A stretch of 64,000 nucleotides of DNA from Blastopirellula sediminis (GCF_020966755.1 NZ_JAJKFT010000010.1:248001-312000); one strand, 5' to 3'. Shown: positions 31,909 through 40,728, numbered from the stretch's first letter. Notes: generated by a model from the letters alone, not told the origin. Translations and numbers: made by a program.

Positions 31909-33114
31909 ATGATCTCGATTTCTGAAGCGCTCGGCCTGATTGATCAACACGCCGCGCGATTGCCTGCGGCGCCGATGGCGGCTCTCGATGCGATTGGTTG
32001 TCTGCTGGCCGAAGATGTCGCCAGCGATATCGACTCGCCTCCGTACGATAAAGCGATGATGGATGGTTACGCCGTTATCGCCGCCGATCTGGCGAGCGGC
32101 GTCGCCGAACTGGAAGTGATCGAAGAAATCACTGCCGGCAATGTGCCGACGAAGACGGTCGCACCCTCGCAAGCGGCGCGGATCATGACCGGCGCGCCGA
32201 TTCCTGAGGGCGCCGACGCCGTCGTGATGATCGAGCTGACGCAAAAGCTGGACGACGGTCGCGTACGGATCGAAGCGCCTGGCATTAGCGTCGGCAAGAA
32301 CATCATGCCGAGAGCGAGTTCCCTCGCGTGCGGCGTCACCGTCCTGCCAAGCGGCAAACGCTTGCGAGCGCTCGAAGTCGGCATTCTCGCCGAAGTGGGA
32401 CGTGATCAGGTCACCGTGATTCCCCGGCCTCGAGTCACGGTACTATCGACCGGCGATGAACTGGTCGACGTGACTGAAATGCCGGGGCCGGGACGCATTC
32501 GTAACAGCAACGGTCCGATGCTGATGGCGCAGATCGCGGCGGCCGGCGGTTCGGCAGAAGATCTCGGCATCGCGCGAGACGTTCGCGCAGACCTCTCGGC
32601 GAAGATCGCCCGCGGTCTGGAAGCGGACATCCTGGTTCTCTCCGGCGGCGTTTCGGCCGGCGTCCTCGACTTGGTTCCGTCGATTCTGGCCGAGCAGCAA
32701 GTGACGCAGATCTTTCACAAGGTGAATCTGAAACCCGGGAAACCGATCTGGTTCGGCAAGCGGGACTCCGGCGGCAAATCGACGCTCGTCTTTGGACTTC
32801 CCGGCAATCCGGTCAGCAGCCTGGTCTGTTTCGAGCTATTCGTCCGGCGTGCGATCGGTCTGCTCGCCGGCCTGACCGCGAATGATCTTCGCAGCGCCGA
32901 AGTCGAACTGGCCGAGCCGTTCGTTCATCGCGGAGATCGCCCGACCTTGTTTCCAGCTCGTTGGGGAGACGCGACGCAGCGAACGGCGACGCCGCTCGCA
33001 TGGAAAGGGTCGGCCGACCTGGCGGCAATGGGCGCCGCCGATCTTCTCCTCCAATTTCCGGCGGGGGACGCCGAATACCGAGCGGGGGATCGCGTCTCCG
33101 CCATCGTTTTGTAG
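31909..33114 (+). CDS. moeA: Molybdopterin molybdenumtransferase
   Basis: MoeA inserts molybdate into adenylated molybdopterin, the last step of molybdenum cofactor synthesis. The 401-residue product shows the MoeA signatures SPPYDKAMMDGYAV (40-53), ARIMTGAPIPEGADAVVMIE, VTVLSTGDELVD, and the MogA-like domain GGVSAGVLDLV and LPGNPVSSLVCFELF. Length is typical. It sits 7 nt after the amidotransferase gene and is probably in the same transcript. No other moa/mob gene is in the window. Confidence 0.95.
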   Translation: MISISEALGLIDQHAARLPAAPMAALDAIGCLLAEDVASDIDSPPYDKAMMDGYAVIAADLASGVAELEVIEEITAGNVPTKTVAPSQAARIMTGAPIPEGADAVVMIELTQKLDDGRVRIEAPGISVGKNIMPRASSLACGVTVLPSGKRLRALEVGILAEVGRDQVTVIPRPRVTVLSTGDELVDVTEMPGPGRIRNSNGPMLMAQIAAAGGSAEDLGIARDVRADLSAKIARGLEADILVLSGGVSAGVLDLVPSILAEQQVTQIFHKVNLKPGKPIWFGKRDSGGKSTLVFGLPGNPVSSLVCFELFVRRAIGLLAGLTANDLRSAEVELAEPFVHRGDRPTLFPARWGDATQRTATPLAWKGSADLAAMGAADLLLQFPAGDAEYRAGDRVSAIVL

Positions 33115-33130
33115 CGCACACCCCTTCAGG

Positions 33131-33150
33131 TCGGTGACGGTAGTCACCGA
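33131..33150 (+). other. Stem-loop after moeA
   Basis: TCGGTGAC (33131-33138), GGTA loop, GTCACCGA (33143-33150): an 8-bp perfect stem 16 nt after the moeA stop. No T-run follows, so it is not a standard terminator. Confidence 0.4.
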
Positions 33151-33226
33151 AGGTGGTAGGATGGCCGTGATCGACAATAGTCGGCCACTTTCGGTCAATA
33201 CCAGAGAAATCCGGGGGCAACAACTC

Positions 33227-33664
33227 ATGGAACAGGTCAAGGCGCTCGCACGTCGATGGTTTGAAGAAGTTTGGAATCAGCGCCGCGATGAAGCAATTCA
33301 AGAATTAGCCGCCCACGACGCCATCGCCCATCTGGAATCAGGCGTCGTCATCAACGGCGCAGAAGTCTTCAAGTCCTTTCGCGACAACTTGCTGGCCGCC
33401 TTGCCTGATATGAAGGTTGAAGTCGAAGCCGTCATCGCCGATGGAGACGCCGCCGTAGTGCGTTGGAACTTCGTCGGCAGCCACAAGGGGGAAGGCTTCG
33501 GCTTTAAACCGACCGGCCGCACGATCCAAGCCCGAGGTCTTACCTGGTTTCGCTTCGAAGATGGCAAGATCGTCGAAGGGTGGGATAGCTGGAATCAGAG
33601 CGCGACTTTCCAGCGGATGATCGGCGACGATCCGGCGTCCGACTCGGCGTTTCGCGCGATCTGA
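33227..33664 (+). CDS. SnoaL-like/ester cyclase family protein
   Basis: A 145-residue single-domain protein of the NTF2-like alpha+beta fold. Marks of the SnoaL-like group are RWFEEVWNQRRDEAIQEL at the start, the central VEAVIADGDAAVVRWNFVGSHKG and the C-terminal FEDGKIVEGWDSWNQ. These proteins are polyketide cyclases or small hydrolases, but most bacterial members have unknown substrates. Start ATG 33227 has GGGGG 8 nt upstream; the frame is open far into moeA in another phase, which is an artefact. No polyketide genes are near. Confidence 0.8.
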   Translation: MEQVKALARRWFEEVWNQRRDEAIQELAAHDAIAHLESGVVINGAEVFKSFRDNLLAALPDMKVEVEAVIADGDAAVVRWNFVGSHKGEGFGFKPTGRTIQARGLTWFRFEDGKIVEGWDSWNQSATFQRMIGDDPASDSAFRAI

Positions 33665-33749
33665 TCAAAATCCGACATGGCCAGCCTGCGGCGAAGCGCC
33701 TATCTTATCTCACTCCAGCCGCTCGCTAACTTTCGACGATGGCCGTCAC

Positions 33750-35468
33750 GTGAATGAACCTGAACCTTCCAGCGACCAGACCGCGCCTGCGACCATGTCG
33801 CTGCGCTGCGTCGCCGGCTGGAGTCTATTCAGCGCGATCGCGCTTTACCTGGCGTTTCCTCCGGCGGGACTCTGGCCGTTGGCCTGGATCGCTCCGCTTG
33901 GTTGGCTCGCGATCGTCCGCGTCGAACGATTGCCGCGTCGTGCTGGCCTGACGCTCTATGCGTCGGGCGCGATCTTTTGGCTCGCGTTGCTGTATGGCGT
34001 CGGCAATTCGCACTGGGCGACCCGTTTGTTTGGTTGGCCGGTGTTGTGCGCTTACTTGGCCGTTTACACGCCGCTGTTCGTCTTCACCTGTCGGACGGCG
34101 GTTCATCGGTTCAAGCTGCCGCTGACGCTCGTCGCGCCGATTTGTTGGGTCGGTTGGGAATTCGTCCGCGCTCACTTCGCGACCGGTTTCGCCGTCGGCC
34201 TGATCGGACATACGCAGGTCGTTCAACTACCGCTGATTCAAATCTCGAATTTGGTCGGCGCCTATGGAGTCAGTCTGATCGTCGTGGCGATCGCCGCTTC
34301 GCTCGTCGACGCCGGCGCGCTCGACCGTTGGATCCGACCGCAGCCTTCTTCGCCGTCGCTCGCATATCGAGTCTCGATGTTAGTCGCCGCGGTGGTTTTG
34401 CTTCTCGTTTCGCTCGAATATGGACGTCGCCAATTGGCGCAGCCCGAACCAGAAGCGCAAGAGTCGCTCCGCGTGGCGCTCATTCAAGGCTCGATCGACA
34501 CTTCATTTGACGATCCAACGCAACCGGAGCGGACGTTTGAGCAGTACGTTAAATTGACCGACGAGGCGACGCGCAGCCGGGAAGACCTCGACATCATCCT
34601 CTGGCCCGAAACGACCATGGGGAACAACGCGCTGATCGAAGTCGATGGCGTCGTCAACATGCCGCCAGGCGCCACGATGTCGGCGGAACGATATCGCGAG
34701 TTGCTCCTCCGTTCGCGCGAAGACTACCTGGCGATGATCGACGAGTTGGCCAATCGCCGCTGGCGGACGCCGCTGTTGCTCGGGACGTCGACCCTGCGAT
34801 TTGGCGATCAGGGGATGAAAGTTTTTAACTCGGCTCTTTATGTTCCGCTCGATCAGGCGCCGCAGCTGCGGTATGACAAAACGCATCCGGTGATGTTCGG
34901 CGAGTATGTCCCACTCGGCGACATCTTCCCCTGGATCTATCAGCTGACGCCGATGGGCGGCGGTTTAACGCCTGGCGACGGTCCGGTAGCGATCGACGTT
35001 GGGGACAAAGTGCGGCTGATCCCTTGCATCTGCTTCGAGAACACCGTCCCGCACCTGGTTCGCCGGCATTCGGCGGAAGCAGCCGATCCGACCAAGACCG
35101 AGATCCTGGTCACCCTGACCAATGACGGCTGGTTTTGGGGATCGAGCGTTCTCGATCTTCACTTGATCTGCGGGCAATTCCGTTCGGCCGAACTCCGCAA
35201 GCCGATGCTGATCGCGGCGAATACCGGTTTTTCGGCTTATATCGATCGCAGTGGCCGTGCGGTCGACGTCGGACCGCGGCAGCAAACAAAAGTGATGGTG
35301 GTCGACGTGCCGCTCACCACCGCTCCCCCCACCTTCTACCAGCGCTATGGGGACCTCTTGGCTGGCTTCTGCGGCGGCGTGACGCTCTTACTGCTGGCGG
35401 TCGGCGCCTTCTTCGCTTGGCGAAGCCGGAAATCGCCTACTCCTTCTGGTGGGACCGGCGGCCAATAA
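33750..35468 (+). CDS. lnt: Apolipoprotein N-acyltransferase
   Basis: Lnt adds the third acyl chain to lipoproteins in the inner membrane. The 572-residue protein has about six N-terminal membrane segments (20-225), a periplasmic nitrilase-like domain (240-530) and a last membrane segment (537-556). The catalytic triad is visible as Glu287 (WPETT), Lys377 (YDKTH, followed by PVMFGEYVPLG) and Cys428 (CICFENTVP). GTG at 33750 is the start in frame; a nearby ATG at 33754 is out of frame. Lgt, the first enzyme of the pathway, is encoded at 51000, and the window contains several lipobox proteins. Confidence 0.93.
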   Translation: MNEPEPSSDQTAPATMSLRCVAGWSLFSAIALYLAFPPAGLWPLAWIAPLGWLAIVRVERLPRRAGLTLYASGAIFWLALLYGVGNSHWATRLFGWPVLCAYLAVYTPLFVFTCRTAVHRFKLPLTLVAPICWVGWEFVRAHFATGFAVGLIGHTQVVQLPLIQISNLVGAYGVSLIVVAIAASLVDAGALDRWIRPQPSSPSLAYRVSMLVAAVVLLLVSLEYGRRQLAQPEPEAQESLRVALIQGSIDTSFDDPTQPERTFEQYVKLTDEATRSREDLDIILWPETTMGNNALIEVDGVVNMPPGATMSAERYRELLLRSREDYLAMIDELANRRWRTPLLLGTSTLRFGDQGMKVFNSALYVPLDQAPQLRYDKTHPVMFGEYVPLGDIFPWIYQLTPMGGGLTPGDGPVAIDVGDKVRLIPCICFENTVPHLVRRHSAEAADPTKTEILVTLTNDGWFWGSSVLDLHLICGQFRSAELRKPMLIAANTGFSAYIDRSGRAVDVGPRQQTKVMVVDVPLTTAPPTFYQRYGDLLAGFCGGVTLLLLAVGAFFAWRSRKSPTPSGGTGGQ

Positions 35469-35885
35469 TGGGCCGTTTCGGGTCTGCAGATCCGTCATGA
35501 TCGAGCGGCATGCCGTGTTTGGCCTCAAGAAGCTTGATTATCGCCGACCGCAAGATTAGTTGTATTCTATAGTTATCACGAAATCGGGCTGTCGATTTCC
35601 CGGATGAGTCGGGAAATTCGGCTTTCGGCCGGGCCGAGCCGAAACTTCAGCGTCGATTTTGTTGACACTCAAGAATGGCCACAATTATACTGGGCTTGCA
35701 ACTTGCGTAATCTCCCCAACTTCCGCAGTGCTTATCCTCATTCGGCATATGCTTTTGCGGCGGTTGTCGAACATCGTGAGTCAGGCTCTTCGGTTGTTGT
35801 TCCCTTCCACTTTTCGTAGCGCCTGCGGCGCGTCCCGAAGCGTCCTTTTTCGGGTTTGGCGTGAGCCACAAAGGAGTCGAATTCG
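35469..35885. other. Leader/intergenic region upstream of the MreC-like gene
   Basis: 417 bp without a supported gene. Two adjacent stem-loops lie at 35595-35617 (ATTTCCCG, 7-nt loop, CGGGAAAT) and 35618-35643 (TTCGGCT ... AGCCGAA). An AT-rich patch TTGTATTCTATAGTTATC near 35559-35576 could hold a promoter. The stems could form a structured 5' leader of the gene at 35886; no known riboswitch was recognised. Confidence 0.4.
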
Positions 35886-36710
35886 ATGAACCTCATCGGC
35901 AAGATCTTCACGGTACTCATTTTCGTGATGAGCTTCGTGTTCATGGCGTTCTCAGTCGCCGTGTACGCCACGCACAAGAACTGGAAGGAACAAGCCCAGA
36001 CGTTGACTACGACCAACCAGTCGTTGTCGGCTCGGCGCACCGAACTGGAACAAAAGCTCGCCGAAACGACGCAGATGCTCGAACAAGAGCGAGCCGCGCG
36101 TCGTTACGCGTTGTCGGCCGTTCAGGTTCGCAGCTCGCAATTGGAACGCCAATTGGCGACCCTGCAAGCTTCGCTCGACCAGAAGGTGAAAGAGCTCGAT
36201 CAGAAGGGCGCCGCCCTGGATCAAGCGAGCAAAGTCGCCGTCGCCGCCGAGACTCGCAACACCGAACTCGAATCCAAGCTGCAAACCGCGATGCAGAACC
36301 GCGACACGATGTTCGCCAACGTCGTCTCCACGAGCGATCGCGTGCAACAGCTGCAAACCAACGAAGAACGCCTGAAGGAACGTGAAAACCAGCTGGCGAC
36401 CCAAGTTGCTCGCACCACCCGCGTTCTCAACGCCAACGGCCTGACCGAATTCACCAACGTCGACGGCATCCCGCCGAAGTTGGACGGCCGCATCACCGCG
36501 GTCGGCGCCAACAACTTCGTCGAAGTTTCGCTTGGCAAGGATGACGGCATCAGCATCGGCAACACGCTCGACATCTTCCGCGGCGACCAATACCTCGGAC
36601 GCATTATCATCAAGAAAGTGAGCCCCGATCGTTCGGTGGGAGAGATCCAACGCGAATATCGTAAGGGCGAAGTTAAGAAGGGCGATTATGTCTCCACAAA
36701 GCTCGGGTAA
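35886..36710 (+). CDS. MreC-like membrane-anchored coiled-coil protein
   Basis: A 274-residue protein with one N-terminal membrane segment (6-28, VLIFVMSFVFMAFSVAVYA), a long coiled coil (about 35-190, rich in Leu, Gln, Glu, Ala) and a C-terminal beta domain (205-274). The beta domain (LDGRITAVGANNFVEVSLG, KDDGISIGNTLDIFRGDQYL, GRIIIKKVSPDRSVGEI) has the pattern of MreC beta domains (position of DGV..G, then GxV..V...S). MreC links MreB to cell wall synthesis, so an envelope scaffold is inferred; FlgT-type domains are an alternative match. The next gene overlaps by 23 nt and a MreB-like gene follows after a terminator. Confidence 0.7.
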   Translation: MNLIGKIFTVLIFVMSFVFMAFSVAVYATHKNWKEQAQTLTTTNQSLSARRTELEQKLAETTQMLEQERAARRYALSAVQVRSSQLERQLATLQASLDQKVKELDQKGAALDQASKVAVAAETRNTELESKLQTAMQNRDTMFANVVSTSDRVQQLQTNEERLKERENQLATQVARTTRVLNANGLTEFTNVDGIPPKLDGRITAVGANNFVEVSLGKDDGISIGNTLDIFRGDQYLGRIIIKKVSPDRSVGEIQREYRKGEVKKGDYVSTKLG

Positions 36711-36900
36711 TCCCCCGAAACAAAAGGTCAACATCTACTCGATGATGTTGATCCTGTCGTTCATCGCCCTGTTGATCGGCGCGATCCTGATGTACATGGA
36801 GCTGAGCCGCTTCGGCACGTTCCCACAGTGGAAGGTCTCGCAGGCTGCTCCGGCCATTTCGGTCGCTCTCCCGGCTGCGGGCCCTTCGGCGCTCGGCTAG
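36688..36900 (+). CDS. Small single-pass membrane protein following the MreC-like gene
   Basis: A 70-residue protein with one membrane segment (about 17-38, IYSMMLILSFIALLIGAILMY) and a short Pro/Ala-rich tail. ATG at 36688 has AAGG 8 nt upstream and lies inside the end of the previous gene in another phase, so the two are translationally coupled. It is too short to be MreD (about 160 residues, 5-6 segments). It may be a partner of the MreC-like protein. An intrinsic terminator follows 40 nt after the stop. Confidence 0.7.
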   Translation: MSPQSSGNPPKQKVNIYSMMLILSFIALLIGAILMYMELSRFGTFPQWKVSQAAPAISVALPAAGPSALG

Positions 36901-36940
36901 GTTGGCGCTGGCGCTGGTCGCCGAATTTCGTAAGCTATCG

Positions 36941-36973
36941 CGGCTGGTCCAAAAACGGACCAGCCGTTTTTTA
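36941..36973 (+). terminator. Intrinsic terminator after the MreC-like operon
   Basis: A perfect 10-bp stem (CGGCTGGTCC at 36941-36950, loop AAAAAC, GGACCAGCCG at 36957-36966) is followed directly by TTTTTT. It separates the two-gene MreC-like operon from the MreB-like gene that starts 23 nt further on. Confidence 0.92.
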
Positions 36974-36995
36974 TTGCGCTGAAAGGATTCTCCGC

Positions 36996-38015
36996 ATGAT
37001 TCGGCTTTCGCGAGAAAACCTGGCGATCGACCTCGGCCCGGCCAACACGATCATCTGCCGCGGCGACGAAGGGGTCGTCCTCGACCAACCGACCGCCGCC
37101 GCCGTCCAAACCAGCACCGGCCGGATCTTGCACCAAGGGGTCGCCGTCGGGCGGCTCGCTCAAGCGCTCCGTGATCGGACTCCCAGCGAAGTGTCGATCG
37201 CCTATCCGCTAGCACAAGGAAAAGTCGCCGACCCAGTTCTCTGCCAGGCGATGATGCGGCAGTTCCTCAGCAAATGCGCCACACGGCGATCGTTCTTCGG
37301 CCCGCATGTCGTCTGTACCGTTCCAAGCGGTTCCACGCTCGTCGAACGCGCGGCTCTGGTCGCTGCAATGCGCGGCGCGGGAGCGGCGTCGGTTGGCTTG
37401 ATTTTGCGCAGCGTCGCCGCAGCGATTGGCGGCGGAGCGCCCGTCTTGGAAGCGACCGCGGCATGCGTCTGCGAGATCGGCTCCACGCAAACCGACATTG
37501 CTGCGACTTGCCTGGGCGAAGTGTTGGCCGAACGTCGTCTTCCCATCGGCGGCAGGACGCTTGATCAAGCGATCGTCGACGCCGTCCGAGCCGATTTCAA
37601 TTTACGGATCGGCTTAAGCCAAGCGGAGACGATACGGATCGAGTATGGCGCCGCATTTCCCCGTGACGAAGAAACGGCTTTGGAAATCCATGGATCCGAT
37701 GGCATTACTGGCTCTCCCCGCACTGCCCAAATTACAACGCAGCAACTGCGCGAAGCGCTGCAAAAACCGCTGGCCGAAATTGCAGCTGGGATCCGCGAAT
37801 TAATCCAACCGCTAGCTCCGGAACTTGCAGGCGACCTCGCGCAGCAAGGAGTGCTGCTCTGCGGCGGCGTGTCGCTGACGCCGGGGATCGCCCCTTTCTT
37901 TTCTCAAACGATTGGAGTTCCGTGTCGCGTCGCAAGCATGCCGCGCGAAGCGGCGGCGCTCGGCGCAGGAATTGTTGCGACCGATTCTGATCGCTGGCGC
38001 GGAATTCTGCTGTAG
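36996..38015 (+). CDS. MreB-like actin homologue with degenerate ATPase site
   Basis: A 339-residue protein that aligns along its full length with MreB: IDLGPANT (11-18, phosphate 1, normally IDLGTANT), PLAQGKVADP, TVPSGSTLVERAAL, AAAIGGG, IGGRTLDQAIVDAVR and LCGGVSLTPG (adenosine motif, normally LTGGG). Three ATPase features are altered: the catalytic Glu pair before P/AAAIG (EEP in Thermotoga MreB) is LRS (137-139); phosphate 2 DIGGGTTE is EIGSTQTD (160-167); GGG becomes GGV. It is likely a paralogue that binds ATP weakly or not at all. AAAGGA precedes ATG 36996. The frame upstream runs through the terminator and is not coding. Confidence 0.82.
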   Translation: MIRLSRENLAIDLGPANTIICRGDEGVVLDQPTAAAVQTSTGRILHQGVAVGRLAQALRDRTPSEVSIAYPLAQGKVADPVLCQAMMRQFLSKCATRRSFFGPHVVCTVPSGSTLVERAALVAAMRGAGAASVGLILRSVAAAIGGGAPVLEATAACVCEIGSTQTDIAATCLGEVLAERRLPIGGRTLDQAIVDAVRADFNLRIGLSQAETIRIEYGAAFPRDEETALEIHGSDGITGSPRTAQITTQQLREALQKPLAEIAAGIRELIQPLAPELAGDLAQQGVLLCGGVSLTPGIAPFFSQTIGVPCRVASMPREAAALGAGIVATDSDRWRGILL

Positions 38016-38067
38016 AATAACGGACGATCGACGTAACATCTTTTTTGCTGGCATGCGCTTCCTTTGG

Positions 38068-38084
38068 TGCGTCAAATTGACGCA
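38068..38084. promoter_or_regulatory. Palindrome upstream of the universal stress protein gene
   Basis: TGCGTCA-AAT-TGACGCA (38068-38084) is a perfect 7-bp inverted repeat with a 3-nt centre, 70 nt before the ATG at 38154. Its size and place fit a dimeric regulator's operator. The binding protein is unknown. Confidence 0.4.
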
Positions 38085-38153
38085 GGGAATTACGTAACTT
38101 TCGCCACCGAATCGACGTACAGTAGAAGTAGAGAGATACAAGGAGACGCAGCC

Positions 38154-38591
38154 ATGAAAATGAACAAGATTCTCTTTCCGACCGACTTTTCGCACTGCGG
38201 CGATGCGGCGATGCGGTTGGCGACCGCGATCGCCAAAGACTTCGGTTCGACGATCATCATCGTGCATGTCGAAGAGCCCCCGACCTCGTACGGCGGCGGC
38301 GAAATGTACTACGGAATGATGGAGCCCTCACTCGACGAAGTGAAAAAGATGCTGCACGAAGTCCGACCAACCGACGCCGCGGTCCCGTGCGTGCATCGGC
38401 TGGTCAGCGGCGATCCTCCGCATGCGATCCTCAGGATGGCCGAAGAAGAGCAAGTCGATTTGATCGTTATGGGAACGCATGGACGAACAGGACTATTGCA
38501 CTTACTGATGGGAAGCAACGCCGAAACGATCGTTCGCAAGGCGAAATGCCCAGTGTTAACCTTCCGCCAACCAGACAAGGTTGCGGAGTAG
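38154..38591 (+). CDS. Universal stress protein (UspA family)
   Basis: A 145-residue single Usp domain starting MKMNKILFPTDFSHCGDAA. The ATP-binding loop VMGTHGRTGLLHLLMGS fits the GxxGxxxxxxxxxG(S/T) rule of ATP-binding Usps, and the final strand KCPVLTFR is typical. AGGAG lies 8 nt before the ATG. Usps accumulate under stress and starvation; the precise role varies. The gene is followed by a hemerythrin-like gene after 50 nt in the same direction, suggesting a shared response to oxygen or redox state (inference). Confidence 0.9.
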   Translation: MKMNKILFPTDFSHCGDAAMRLATAIAKDFGSTIIIVHVEEPPTSYGGGEMYYGMMEPSLDEVKKMLHEVRPTDAAVPCVHRLVSGDPPHAILRMAEEEQVDLIVMGTHGRTGLLHLLMGSNAETIVRKAKCPVLTFRQPDKVAE

Positions 38592-38641
38592 AATGCGCTC
38601 GCCGCCACCCCAATCATGCGACGAGCTAAGGGAGGCGTAAG

Positions 38642-39112
38642 ATGAACGGTAACTCTTATCTCAATTGCAGTGACGACGGCTTTCGTCACCATCTGCAAGA
38701 AGAGCATCGTCAGCTCAACGAAGAGCTGGACGAGCTCAACGCTTGTTGTCTTGGACAACGAAACTGCGACGTGCAGGCCGATTGGAACAAACTGCGCGAT
38801 CGCGTTCATCGCCTGAAAGACAACATCGTCCACCACTTCCGCGAAGAGGAAGAAGGCTCGTGCTTGGATGAAGCGGTCGCACGCCGACCTACCTTGGCGG
38901 CCGAAGCCCGCGAGATCGAGCAAGAGCACCCCGAACTGCTCGCGGAGCTCGACGGCTTGATCAGTTGGCTCGACCAGGAGCCGGCGATGGAAGCGACGCT
39001 GCAAAACGCGAAGCAGCGGCTGAATTCGTTCGCCGATAATCTGCGACGACACGAGTGGCGTGAAGACGCGCTCATCCGTCGCGGCGTCGGTGCGTTTGGA
39101 GTGGATGACTGA
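38642..39112 (+). CDS. Hemerythrin-like HHE cation-binding protein
   Basis: A 156-residue, four-helix protein. Likely di-iron ligands follow the HHE pattern: His22 (EEHRQL), His64/65 with Glu68-71 (VHHFREEEE), His96 (EQEHPEL) and His137 with Glu138/Glu141 (RRHEWREDAL). Such proteins bind oxygen, NO or metals, or repair iron centres. GGGAGG lies 7 nt before the ATG. The gene is paired with the universal stress protein gene directly upstream. Confidence 0.82.
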   Translation: MNGNSYLNCSDDGFRHHLQEEHRQLNEELDELNACCLGQRNCDVQADWNKLRDRVHRLKDNIVHHFREEEEGSCLDEAVARRPTLAAEAREIEQEHPELLAELDGLISWLDQEPAMEATLQNAKQRLNSFADNLRRHEWREDALIRRGVGAFGVDD

Positions 39113-39264
39113 TGACGATGACGATTCCGTTCATCTCCTCTCTTTGATCCAATCCTAACGAACTTATCAATTGAGCAGGCTGACGAAGATTTGTCGGCCT
39201 GCTAGCACCGTACCGCCGATGAGTGACGAAGGACCTTCCTCCATTCGTCCTCTCGACTGACGGT

Positions 39265-40668
39265 ATGCTGATGCCCACCCTAAGCAACATTCTGCTGCAA
39301 AAAGAAATTTTGCTGGAAAGCGGCACGAATGAACTCGAAATCCTCGTATTTCGCGTTGGCCGCTTCCTCTTCGGCATTAACGTCGCCAAGGTGCGTGAAG
39401 TCCTGCCGCGTCAGGAAATGACCGCGCTGCCGCAGGCCCATCCATCGGTCCTAGGCGTCTTCCAATTGCGAAATAACGTCGTCCCGTGCGTCTCGCTTCG
39501 CAAGCACCTGCAGGTCGAAGACGACCCCGGCAGCGATCAGCAGATGATCCTGACCGACTTCAACCGGATGCAAACCGCGTTTACGGTCGATGCGGTCGCC
39601 AGAATCCATCGCATCAGTTGGGAAAAGATCTTGGCCGTCCCCGCGATCATGGCGACCGGCCGCACCCCGGTAACCGCCGTCGCGCAGATCGACGGACAGC
39701 TCGTTTCGATGCTCGATTTCGAGATGATCGCCGACCAGGTGACCGAGAAAATCTTACGCGAAGACGCCGTCTCGAACCCGCACCAATTGCCGCGCGAACA
39801 ACTGCGGATCGTCGTCGCCGACGACTCGGTAACGGTCCGCCAGGCGATGACGACGATGCTGGCCGGCAGCGGCTATACGCAGATTCAAGCCTTTGAGAAC
39901 GGCCGTCTCTGCTGGGAATGGCTCGAAGCGCAGTGGCAAGCCAAACAAAACCTGGCCGAGATCGCCGACTTGCTGATCAGCGACGTCGAGATGCCGCAGA
40001 TCGACGGCTTCCACCTGACCAAGCGGGTCAAGGATCATCCCGGTCTCGGCCGCTTGCCGGTCCTCCTCTATTCGTCGATCGTCACTCCCGACAACGCGAA
40101 GAAAGGAGAAGCGGTCGGCGCCGACGCCCAGATCTCGAAACCGGAACTCCACCGCGTCGTCGCGATCGCCGACGAATTGATCCTGAGTCGAGGCGCCCAT
40201 AACGGCGATGCCGCTCCGACCAAGCCGGCTCCGCCGCAACCAGCGCCGCCGAAACCTACGGTCGCCGCCGCTCCGCTGGTGCTGCCGGAACCGCCGCCAA
40301 GCGTTCCCTCGGCCAGCTACGAATACGCCCCGCCAAGCGGAAGTCTCCTGGACACCTTTCTCGTTGAGCTGCGGGAGCGAACCGAAGAACTGCGAGATTG
40401 GCTCGCGGATACGTCGTATGACCGCCGAGCCTTGTTGCGGACGCTGCACAGCATCAAGTCGGCCGCGCAAGTCGTTCCCGTTCACGAAGTGAGCGGCGCC
40501 GTCCATCAGATGGAAGAGATCGCGCTCGACAACGCGCGAGAGACTGTCGCGATCGTCGCTCCGCTCGCCGATCTGATCGATTGGCTGCATAGCCTCTCGC
40601 ACAATCGACGTCGCTACGCTGAGCTCTTGGGTCAATGCCCCGATCTTGGTTCGGCGTTTCCGTCGTAA
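39265..40668 (+). CDS. CheV-type chemotaxis protein (CheW-receiver) fused to an Hpt domain
   Basis: A 467-residue protein with a CheW domain (15-165, ESGTNELEILVFRVG at its start as in CheV), a receiver domain (180-305; RIVVADDSV, phospho-acceptor Asp240 in ISDVEMPQIDG, Lys292), a Pro/Ala-rich linker (315-358) and a C-terminal Hpt-like domain (360-450) with His395 in LRTLHSIKSAAQ. CheV normally ends after the receiver. The Hpt domain could pass phosphate to or from the receiver. ATG 39265 is used because CheV proteins start just before this point; ATG 39271 and GTG 39223 are alternatives. No cheA or receptor gene is near. Confidence 0.85.
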   Translation: MLMPTLSNILLQKEILLESGTNELEILVFRVGRFLFGINVAKVREVLPRQEMTALPQAHPSVLGVFQLRNNVVPCVSLRKHLQVEDDPGSDQQMILTDFNRMQTAFTVDAVARIHRISWEKILAVPAIMATGRTPVTAVAQIDGQLVSMLDFEMIADQVTEKILREDAVSNPHQLPREQLRIVVADDSVTVRQAMTTMLAGSGYTQIQAFENGRLCWEWLEAQWQAKQNLAEIADLLISDVEMPQIDGFHLTKRVKDHPGLGRLPVLLYSSIVTPDNAKKGEAVGADAQISKPELHRVVAIADELILSRGAHNGDAAPTKPAPPQPAPPKPTVAAAPLVLPEPPPSVPSASYEYAPPSGSLLDTFLVELRERTEELRDWLADTSYDRRALLRTLHSIKSAAQVVPVHEVSGAVHQMEEIALDNARETVAIVAPLADLIDWLHSLSHNRRRYAELLGQCPDLGSAFPS

Positions 40669-40673
40669 AACGA

Positions 40674-40707
40674 AAAGAGGGACGACGATTGTCGTCCCTC
40701 TTTCTTT
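40674..40707. terminator. Bidirectional intrinsic terminator
   Basis: A perfect 13-bp stem (AAAGAGGGACGAC at 40674-40686, loop GATT, complement at 40691-40703) with TTT-rich flank on the right and AAAA on the left. It lies between the convergent CheV-Hpt gene and the single-domain receiver gene. Confidence 0.9.
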
Positions 40708-40728
40708 GATTTCAGCTTGGATCCGGCA

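Noticed and set aside
35594-35650. Hammerhead ribozyme-like sequence (CGGATGAGTC ... GCCGAAAC)
   Set aside because: The core needs CUGAUGA; here it is CGGATGA, and the bases after it do not pair with those before CGAAAC as stem II requires.
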